A stretch of DNA of 12,498 nucleotides, from contig CAKRHR010000066.1 of NCBI GenBank assembly GCA_934339005.1, positions 1 to 12,498 on the forward strand. Direction: 5' to 3'. This document shows, one piece after another, positions 6,848 through 12,498 of this stretch (position 1 is the first letter of the stretch; every line of letters starts with the position of its first letter). The DNA is from an uncultured Catenibacillus sp. (GTDB lineage: Bacteria > Bacillota > Clostridia > Lachnospirales > Lachnospiraceae). Made by a program: the position numbers and the translations under genes. The notes under the pieces were generated by a model. The model was given only the letters and a program-made list of their open reading frames with translations, was not told the DNA's origin and searched no databases.

Positions 6848-7777
6848 TTAGAATATTGCATTTTCTTTGCTCATTTTACGAACAATGGCATTAAATATCA
6901 TTACCATACAGAAACAAACAATTGACTGATAGAACGCTGCTGCCGATGTCATACCAAGATTCGAACCACCAATCAATGCCCTGAATACATAAGTATCAAT
7001 CGTATCTGTCACATCATAAAGAACACCTGAATTTTTCGTTACCTGATAGAACAGTGAATAATCTGAACGGAAGATAGCTCCCATACCCAATGTCACCATC
7101 ATAATAATTGTCGGCTTTAACATAGGTATTGTAATTCGTGTAATCTGTTTCCATTTTCCTGCACCATCAAGTTCTGCAGCTTCATAATAATCCCTGCCAA
7201 ATCCAACAATTGTTGACAGATAAATAATCGTTGTGAAACCAAGACTTTTCCAACTATTAACAAATGTCAGAATAAACGGCCAGTATTTCTTTTCCATATA
7301 CCAGGACACCGGGGCTTTTCCCAGTGCTCCTAAAATTGTATTAAAAATACCTGTATCACTTAAGAACACATTGACAATATATGCAACAATAACATAGGAA
7401 ATCAGATATGGAAGCAATACCATTGACTGATATAATTTTTTTGCTTTTCTGCTTCGTATTTCATTTAAAAAGATTGCAAAAAACACTGCCAGTATCGTAT
7501 TCAAAATTAACCATACAAACTGATAGCATACCGTATTTCTTGTTATCCTCCAGGAGGCACCTGAAGCGAACAAAAATTTAAAATTATCCAAACCACACCA
7601 TTTACTGCCTGCAATGCCATCCACAACTCTGTAGTCTTTGAATGCAATCTGCAATCCATAAAGTGGCATGATATTATTAATAAAAATATATACCAGTGCC
7701 GGAAGACCCATCAGGTAAAAAGGCAGGAACTTCTTTATCTGATATAATCGCCCTTTCTTTTTTATTACTTTATCCAT
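6848..7777 (-). CDS. CUT1-type carbohydrate ABC transporter permease (LplB/YteP-like)
   Basis: Second membrane subunit of the importer. The 309-aa protein begins with a basic segment, then a helix at about 20-42 containing GLPALVYIFINNIMPLYGL, characteristic of the LplB group. Further predicted helices are near 86-106, 119-139, 167-187, 222-240 and 283-300. The EAA loop is at about 199-221 (EAAELDGAGKWKQITRITIP). The gene is separated from the LplC-like gene by 14 nt and from the binding-protein gene by 77 nt containing a stem-loop. Its ribosome site is GGGGGAA, weaker than those of its neighbours, in keeping with lower need for permease than for binding protein. Confidence 0.92.
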   Translation of the reverse strand: MDKVIKKKGRLYQIKKFLPFYLMGLPALVYIFINNIMPLYGLQIAFKDYRVVDGIAGSKWCGLDNFKFLFASGASWRITRNTVCYQFVWLILNTILAVFFAIFLNEIRSRKAKKLYQSMVLLPYLISYVIVAYIVNVFLSDTGIFNTILGALGKAPVSWYMEKKYWPFILTFVNSWKSLGFTTIIYLSTIVGFGRDYYEAAELDGAGKWKQITRITIPMLKPTIIMMVTLGMGAIFRSDYSLFYQVTKNSGVLYDVTDTIDTYVFRALIGGSNLGMTSAAAFYQSIVCFCMVMIFNAIVRKMSKENAIF

Positions 7778-7804
7778 ATCCGTTCCCCCATCATTTAGTC
7801 GTTA

Positions 7805-7839
7805 CTCAGAGCCAGACTTTTTTAATATCCGGCTCTGAG
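7805..7839 (-). other. Intercistronic stem-loop between binding protein and permease genes
   Basis: Arms 7805-7815 and 7829-7839 form an 11-bp stem with a 13-nt loop. Read as minus-strand RNA (CUCAGAGCCGG / CUGGCUCUGAG) every position pairs, with one G-U. Read as plus-strand RNA there is an A-C mismatch, so the structure fits the operon's direction. No T-tract follows on the minus strand. Such elements after a binding-protein gene typically protect the upstream mRNA and partially reduce permease expression. Confidence 0.65.
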
Positions 7840-7854
7840 CAGTTAAAATACAAG

Positions 7855-9414
7855 TTATTTACCTTTAGAAGCGCGCCATTCATCAAACTGTCTTTGATTT
7901 TCAGCAATAATATCGTTGATACCTGCTGTTTCCAAAGCAGCATTAAATTCTGCAACACGACTTTCAACATCTTCAACAAGACCGCACATTAAAGATGGAT
8001 TATATTCTGCAACAACAGATGTAACTGCGGCTACCTGTGTCTTTACACTCTCTGAATTAAATACATATCCAAACGCCTGTGATGGCACAGATTTATCAAC
8101 ACCATATTCATCCACTGTATCATACCATTCTTCTGTAAATGGTGTTTTGTGGTAAATCTGAGCGCTGTCACCATAAGAACAAATCTGCATACCCCATTCA
8201 GCATTGGAGAAATCTACACCTTCAGGATTTTCAATAATACGGTCACTGACTTTAACGTAATGTTTGCCCTCAATACCATAATTCATAAGGTTAGCCAAAT
8301 CTGCGTTTGTCATAATCATATTCAATAACTGGACTGCTTTATCCGGACGTTCTGATGTAATTGTCACACCAAGACCGTATTCAGGAATACTGGAACCGGT
8401 TAAAACAGCTTCACCAAGAGGAACACATGCCTGTTCATATCCCACAAGATTTTTATTGTTATAAACAAATGTAGCATTCGCCGGATATGGTCCACCAATA
8501 ATCTGTCGTGCCATCATTGCACCTACCATCGTATTACCACTTGTTAAAGAATCTGGTACCATATATCCTTTTTCCCAACATTCTCTGCGGAATTTGACTT
8601 CTTCCAAATATTCATCCGTATTATAAACATTCACAATGTTTGTATCTTTTTCCATATCAAGAAGTACACCATAAACAGCCTCAGCCCCCATGGAAGCGCC
8701 AAATTTTTCCATATTATGTCCGGTAATAGATAATGAAACACCATCTCCGGCTGTAAACCCATAACCGTCATAATCACTGTCTTTAATTGCAGCGTAATAC
8801 TTTCTTAACCAGTCATAACTATCCTCTGGATTATCCGGAATCTGAATATTAAATTCTTCAACCTTTTCCTTATCATAAGCAAGAGAATCTATTGTAGCCG
8901 GATAATAATTTCCCGGTACACAGTAAGTGCCATCACCAACTTTACAGGCATCCATCAAAATGCCGGCTTTGTCTAACATTTCCTGTCCATACTGATTTAA
9001 CAAATCTCCAATATCTACTAATAAACCATTGGCTACAAGTGTCTGCATACTTGTTGTATAGCCAACAAAGACAATATCGACTTTATCACTGTCTGTACCA
9101 AGCAGGCCAAGCTGTGTTGCATGATCCGCAATTGGAATTTCCCGGAATTTCACGGTACAGTTAATTGCAGGTATTGTCAATTCATTAATTGCAGCTTCCA
9201 CCTCTGCTGTGCCTGCCTGTGCCACACCGGCGCCAAGCATTTCAATGACAACTTCATATGGTTCTTCACTGTCACTGGAAGCCGTATTACTTCCATCTGA
9301 GCTTCCGCCTGTGTTTGATTTGTTATCTCCACCACAACCTACAAGCATTGTTGCCGTCATTGCAAAAACGACTGCCAGAGATACGATTTTTTTCACTTTC
9401 TTCATTTTTTTCAT
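7855..9414 (-). CDS. Lipoprotein carbohydrate-binding protein of ABC transporter (DUF3502-type C-terminus)
   Basis: Extracellular solute-binding lipoprotein, the probable main ligand receptor for the two permeases encoded downstream. The signal peptide has a lysine-rich start (MKKMKKVKKI), a hydrophobic core and the lipobox LVGC, with Cys27 lipidated. A Gly/Ser/Asn/Asp-rich linker to about residue 50 tethers the domain. The last part, from about 455 on, with TSVVAEYNPSLMCG, AGINDIIAENQRQFDEWRAS, resembles the DUF3502 C-terminal module common in Clostridia sugar-binding proteins. Length of 519 aa is usual. The ribosome site AAAGGGAG is about 6 nt before ATG. It differs in subfamily from the second binding protein at 1026-2612. 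The 173-nt gap before it (9415-9587) is A+T-rich; no confident promoter or terminator was found there, although an operon start here is likely. Confidence 0.9.
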   Translation of the reverse strand: MKKMKKVKKIVSLAVVFAMTATMLVGCGGDNKSNTGGSSDGSNTASSDSEEPYEVVIEMLGAGVAQAGTAEVEAAINELTIPAINCTVKFREIPIADHATQLGLLGTDSDKVDIVFVGYTTSMQTLVANGLLVDIGDLLNQYGQEMLDKAGILMDACKVGDGTYCVPGNYYPATIDSLAYDKEKVEEFNIQIPDNPEDSYDWLRKYYAAIKDSDYDGYGFTAGDGVSLSITGHNMEKFGASMGAEAVYGVLLDMEKDTNIVNVYNTDEYLEEVKFRRECWEKGYMVPDSLTSGNTMVGAMMARQIIGGPYPANATFVYNNKNLVGYEQACVPLGEAVLTGSSIPEYGLGVTITSERPDKAVQLLNMIMTNADLANLMNYGIEGKHYVKVSDRIIENPEGVDFSNAEWGMQICSYGDSAQIYHKTPFTEEWYDTVDEYGVDKSVPSQAFGYVFNSESVKTQVAAVTSVVAEYNPSLMCGLVEDVESRVAEFNAALETAGINDIIAENQRQFDEWRASKGK

Positions 9415-9587
9415 GTTCTTCTCCCTTTCTTTTTTTCATCATTCGTGACTTATGCTTTATGCTCTTGTTATATATGAAAATATAGATTTTGAATATCACC
9501 AGAATTTTATATTTCTGTTTATACTCATAAATTTGTCTATTTTCTTAAAAATATGGTTATCCTTAAGCCTTTTGCATAAATATCTCT

Positions 9588-11012
9588 TTATTTTTTCAAG
9601 AGATTTTCCTTAATTACATCCAGATATTCCAGCTTCTGCATCTCAATCCTGCTCTCGGAAAGATACAGTCTATTTTCATTTTCAGATGTAACCGGTTCCC
9701 AGTTTACTAATCCCTCACCATTTGGATTGCCTGTTTTTGCAAAATTTGTCCAGTATTTCATCATCGCATTTGACAAATCATAATGTTTTCCGTCAAATGG
9801 ACGCCAGCAGCGATTTAATGTACCAAAAACATACCACAGTTCTGCTGAATGATAGGATTGTCCATCTGGTACAAAATGAAATGCATCACCGCCCGGGATG
9901 AAAGCATCAAAGAAAAATACATATGCCGGGATTCTGCCTGCTTCTTCTTGTTTGCAGGCAATCGCACCATCTCCAAGAATGGTTCTGTCTTCTTTTGGAA
10001 TTGTCTGCAACCATGCCTCTGTCACAGGCAATCCCAAATCTCTATCACCTTCTACCGCACCTGTCATGATTGGCACATTTTTCAAGTGACCATTTAATAA
10101 TGCCTGTCCCGGTGCTTCCTTATATAAAACACCGTCTATCGTCTGTCTTGGTACAGGTCCGATTTTCTTTGCAACTTCATCAAAAGCATCGTAAAGATCT
10201 TCTAAAGGCATTTCTCTTAATTCTTCAACTGTTTTTCCCATTACTTCACAGGCTTTGACACCCCAGTCTTCAGCATCCTTTAATGTCGTGGACATTGCAT
10301 AAGACATTACACCAAATGTACCACTCTGGATAATCGCTTTATGAAATAATCCATCCGTTTTATCCGTACACAGGTGTGAAACAACCGAACCACCGCCAGC
10401 AGACTGTCCAAAAATTGTCACATTATTTTTATCACCGCCAAAAGCTTCAATATTATCATGCACCCACTGCAACGCAGCAATCTGGTCTAACATACCATAA
10501 TTGCCTGACACACCGTTTTCGCTCTCTGCTGACAAGTCAGGATGTGCAAAAAAGCCAAAATAATTTAAACGATAGTTAATTGTAACAACAACCACGCCTT
10601 CTTTACATAACGCCTCTCCGTCAAATTCTGATTCATGTCCAAACCCGCTGCCAAGGCCGCCGCCATGAATCCAAAACATTACCGGGAGGCGTTCCTCTTT
10701 ACTTTGCGCCGGTGTCCAAACATTTAATTTCAGACAGTCATCCCCACAGTTGTACGGTATTTTGTTAAATTCTTTATCAAAAAAATCCACAAATGGTAGG
10801 CCTTTCGGTCCGTCTTTTTGCATACAGATTTCAGAAAATGTATCACATATTCTTACGCCATCCCATGGTTTTACAGGCTGTGGTGCACGAAATCGATTTT
10901 TTCCGGCTGTCGTATCTGCATATGGGATACCTTTGTATACAGTAATTCTCTGATTTCCCCCAGGAACACCCTGGACAAGCCCTGAAGCAATTTTTGTTTG
11001 AATAAGTGACAT
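9588..11012 (-). CDS. Type-B carboxylesterase (alpha/beta hydrolase)
   Basis: Serine esterase that hydrolyses carboxylic esters, plausibly removing acyl groups from an imported glycan. The order of motifs is that of the carboxylesterase/para-nitrobenzyl esterase family: VYKGIPYADTTAGKNRF (25-41), DDCLKLNVWTP (91-101), oxyanion loop HGGGLGSGFG (116-125), nucleophile elbow FGQSAGGGSV with Ser204, acid Glu321 in GAVEGDRD, and His388 in YHSAELWYVFG. The triad is complete. The protein is 474 aa and the Glu-to-His segment is only 67 residues, shorter than the roughly 90 of PnbA, so the substrate pocket is probably altered. There is no signal peptide, so it is cytoplasmic. The frame is open to 11144, but ATG at 11012 has a strong AAGGAGGA site and begins the conserved protein, while the upstream 44 residues do not look like it. 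Divergent from the deacetylase. Confidence 0.9.
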   Translation of the reverse strand: MSLIQTKIASGLVQGVPGGNQRITVYKGIPYADTTAGKNRFRAPQPVKPWDGVRICDTFSEICMQKDGPKGLPFVDFFDKEFNKIPYNCGDDCLKLNVWTPAQSKEERLPVMFWIHGGGLGSGFGHESEFDGEALCKEGVVVVTINYRLNYFGFFAHPDLSAESENGVSGNYGMLDQIAALQWVHDNIEAFGGDKNNVTIFGQSAGGGSVVSHLCTDKTDGLFHKAIIQSGTFGVMSYAMSTTLKDAEDWGVKACEVMGKTVEELREMPLEDLYDAFDEVAKKIGPVPRQTIDGVLYKEAPGQALLNGHLKNVPIMTGAVEGDRDLGLPVTEAWLQTIPKEDRTILGDGAIACKQEEAGRIPAYVFFFDAFIPGGDAFHFVPDGQSYHSAELWYVFGTLNRCWRPFDGKHYDLSNAMMKYWTNFAKTGNPNGEGLVNWEPVTSENENRLYLSESRIEMQKLEYLDVIKENLLKK

Positions 11013-11148
11013 ATTATCTTCCTCCTTTTCTTTGACACGTCCAAAAGTATGATTTCTATCGTCATTTAAACACGAAAACATGGATGTGCATATGCTCAAT
11101 ATTTCACATCTTCCAGATTTACTATATTTCTGACTATGAAGCAAAATT

Positions 11149-11176
11149 ATTGGCTATTACCACAAAAGCTGCCAAT
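11149..11176. promoter_or_regulatory. Inverted repeat in the divergent promoter region
   Basis: ATTGGC (11149-11154) and GCCAAT (11171-11176) are perfect inverted repeats with a 16-nt centre. The right arm touches the -35 hexamer of the plus-strand promoter at 11176. A regulator bound here could control the deacetylase and possibly the esterase. The half-sites are short, so chance cannot be excluded. Confidence 0.3.
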
Positions 11177-11204
11177 TGATTTTATATTCTTGTCATTCTA
11201 TACT
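11176..11204 (+). promoter_or_regulatory. Sigma-A promoter candidate for the ChbG/YdjC-like gene
   Basis: TTGATT (11176-11181), a 17-nt spacer and TATACT (11199-11204) make a good match to the consensus on the plus strand. Predicted start near 11211 gives a leader of about 220 nt to ATG 11432. I found no comparably good promoter on the minus strand for the esterase in 11013-11220. Weak candidates such as TTGGCA with an 18-nt gap to AATAAT exist there. Confidence 0.55.
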
Positions 11205-11210
11205 GATACT

Positions 11211-11431
11211 ACAAGCTTTATTTAACAGGCTTTACTTAAATGATGTCAGTGCTAAAAGAGATTTTGTATCTGACCTGATGGCAGTGCCCAAAAATCAGAA
11301 CTGCATCTACACTAACACTTTCTCAGATGCGCACTGCAAACTTTTGAGCATGACAGGAAAACAAATTACTACATCAATGAGTGACAAAATTTACTTTTAA
11401 CACTCAAATCATTAAATTGGGGAGGATGACT
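11211..11431 (+). other. Long leader region of the deacetylase gene, with nested inverted repeats
   Basis: Non-coding or relic region between predicted transcription start and the start codon. It contains GCAGTGC (11281-11287) with GCACTGC (11331-11337), and inside that GCATCT (11303-11308) with AGATGC (11325-11330). The two right-hand arms are contiguous. A smaller GTCAG/CTGAC pair lies at 11245-11249 and 11270-11274. No T-tract follows, so it is not a plain terminator, and no known riboswitch class is recognisable. A TTG-initiated frame of 74 codons (11176-11400) spans the region but lacks a ribosome site. Confidence 0.35.
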
Positions 11432-12340
11432 ATGAAATTAGTTGTAAGAATTGATGATATCGGATATACAGATATCAATAATATGGGAAGTTTTTTAGCG
11501 ATTCATGAAGGGGTTGCTACCGCCGCAGATGTTATGTTAGACACACCGGGCACGGAAGATGCGCTGCGCCGTTTAAAGGAATGTCCATGGATTTCTGTTG
11601 GATGGCACACACATTTCTGGGGTTCACCGATACTTCCGGCAGATCAGGTGCCAAGTCTGATTCAAGAAAACGGCCACTTCAAGCCGGATATGTATAAACA
11701 GCCTGATTTAAACTATGACGAGTCTTTTGCAGAATTAGAAGCAGAAGTACTGCGTTGTCAGAAAATTCTCGGCAGAATGCCTGCATACGCGGCAACAATC
11801 AGCGGCGATAATGTTTTTACTAAAGCAATCAATGACGTGTGTGACAAATATGGTATTGTCAGAAACTTTATGACAGGCATTATCGGAAAAGAATTTATGC
11901 CTGAACTTTCTGAAGAACAACGTACCATGCCCGCAGCACCGGAATGGTTGAGCCGTGGTATTTTATGCCCACCGGCACCATTTGCTGGCTGTGTATTCAA
12001 TAATGATTTGAATGAAATCTTAAAATACGGCGAGGCTTCAAAAAATTATTATATCAATGACCCTGACGGTCTGTTTGACCGTACAGATTATCAGACAATT
12101 GTCACTGTATGGCATCCGGGATATATTGATACTTACATGATTAATGAAGGGGAACCTGGTGATTTTGCCAGACATTTTGATTCTGTCAGATATCAGGATA
12201 TCAATACACTGTGTTCTGAAGATTTCAAAAACTGGATTCGTGAAAAGGAAATTGAGCTTGTCAGCTTTACAGATGCAATGTACGGAAGACGTGATTACCA
12301 GAATCATTTAATTGAAGCAGGAAGCCCTCTGGCGATTTAA
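11432..12340 (+). CDS. ChbG/HpnK (YdjC)-like carbohydrate deacetylase
   Basis: Predicted metal-dependent deacetylase of N- or O-acetylated oligosaccharides, cytoplasmic (no signal peptide). Residues 5-11 VRIDDIG correspond to the family's ADDFG-type metal motif (Asp8, Asp9). GWHTHFWGSPI (58-68) matches the GLHL strand, with His59 or His61 as ligand. VTVWHPGYID (224-233) matches the HPG motif. The middle motif that normally contributes a histidine (DSHQH-type) appears as AYAATISGDN (118-127) without histidine, so metal binding may differ. At 302 aa it is a little longer than the usual 240-290. The frame is open from 11381 and has another ATG at 11426, but GGGGAGG (11419-11425) abuts 11426 and is 6 nt from ATG 11432, which also starts the conserved strand. 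It is transcribed away from the esterase-transporter cluster and probably co-regulated with it. A plain family-level hydrolase is the conservative reading. Confidence 0.82.
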   Translation: MKLVVRIDDIGYTDINNMGSFLAIHEGVATAADVMLDTPGTEDALRRLKECPWISVGWHTHFWGSPILPADQVPSLIQENGHFKPDMYKQPDLNYDESFAELEAEVLRCQKILGRMPAYAATISGDNVFTKAINDVCDKYGIVRNFMTGIIGKEFMPELSEEQRTMPAAPEWLSRGILCPPAPFAGCVFNNDLNEILKYGEASKNYYINDPDGLFDRTDYQTIVTVWHPGYIDTYMINEGEPGDFARHFDSVRYQDINTLCSEDFKNWIREKEIELVSFTDAMYGRRDYQNHLIEAGSPLAI

Positions 12341-12423
12341 ACTAAAAGGCTGCTATTCTTATATTTTGTGTATTTTATTATCATGTATGCTTATTTAATA
12401 TAGTTTGAGGCTGTGTTCCATTT

Positions 12424-12498
12424 TGAACTGCTCCCCGTCAAGTAGACAATTGAAAAAATATAAATTTTTCCTGCCAGCAGAAATTTATCTGCTGGCAG
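12424..12498. mobile_element. Probable terminal inverted repeat and end of an IS3-type insertion sequence
   Basis: From 12424 the sequence reads TGAACTGCTCCCC, and AAGTAGACA closes the segment at 12448. This resembles the TG-starting terminal repeats of IS3/IS150-type elements common in Clostridia (TG..CTG..CCC...AGT..GACA). Just inside it a perfect 10-bp stem, CTGCCAGCAG (12471-12480) with CTGCTGGCAG (12489-12498), runs to the window edge, as expected for a hairpin at the end of an element. No transposase lies in the window and the other end is outside it, so the call rests on pattern memory only. Confidence 0.45.
12471..12498. repeat. Perfect 10-bp inverted repeat at the window edge
   Basis: CTGCCAGCAG and CTGCTGGCAG flank an 8-nt AT loop. 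The minus-strand read-out continues from this stem into GAAAAATTTATATTTTTTC, a T-rich tract, so it could terminate transcription coming leftward from beyond the window, for example from a transposase gene. It could also block read-through from the deacetylase gene. Confidence 0.6.

Noticed and set aside
7696..9485. Plus-strand frames overlapping the binding-protein gene
   Set aside because: They lie opposite a well-supported lipoprotein gene, lack ribosome sites and have low-complexity translations, so they are antisense shadows.
11013..11144. N-terminal extension of the esterase to 11144
   Set aside because: The extra 44 residues resemble neither a signal peptide nor the family N-terminus, while a strong AAGGAGGA site precedes ATG at 11012.
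11176..11400. 74-codon frame as a real small gene before the deacetylase
   Set aside because: It starts with TTG on top of the -35 element, has no ribosome site and resembles no family that I recognise. Kept only as a possible relic in the leader entry.

Overview
This window comes from a low-GC Gram-positive bacterium, most likely a gut-type Lachnospiraceae/Clostridia member. The evidence is the A+T-rich DNA, the strong AGGAGG-type ribosome binding sites, the lipoprotein signal peptides, the LplA/LplB/LplC-type sugar ABC transporter without its own ATPase, and the membrane-bound AraC regulator. The species cannot be fixed from sequence alone.

Left part (1-960): a type III toxin-antitoxin locus of the ToxIN/AbiQ/CptIN class, read on the minus strand. 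In transcription order it has a near-consensus promoter (889-917), two head-to-tail 39-bp repeats forming the antitoxin RNA (786-863), a terminator hairpin (767-782) and the toxN gene (733 down to 183). The toxin is broken by what looks like a one-base deletion near 541-547, so it appears as two small open frames. Two further hairpins (127-168 and 14-57) lie downstream of the toxin.

Middle part (1026-11012, all minus strand): a carbohydrate uptake and processing cluster. In transcription order it encodes a cytoplasmic type-B carboxylesterase, a lipoprotein solute-binding protein, two CUT1 permeases, a creatininase-family metal-dependent amidohydrolase, a two-TM AraC-type regulator and a second LplA/YtcQ-like lipoprotein binding protein. 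Two gaps inside the run (7778-7854 and 5894-5957) carry strong stem-loops without a terminator T-tract, so they probably tune relative expression or mRNA stability. The regulator has its own extended -10 promoter candidate.

Right part (11013-12498): a divergent promoter region of about 420 bp, a plus-strand ChbG/YdjC-like deacetylase with a long structured leader, and at the edge what looks like the terminal inverted repeat of an IS3-type element that continues beyond the window.

Model: the binding protein(s) and permeases import an oligosaccharide, a shared ATPase encoded elsewhere powers uptake, and the esterase, deacetylase and creatininase-like enzymes strip acyl, acetyl or amide decorations in the cytoplasm. 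The membrane AraC protein senses an extracellular signal, possibly through the second binding protein. No glycoside hydrolase is present, so the backbone-cleaving enzyme must be elsewhere.
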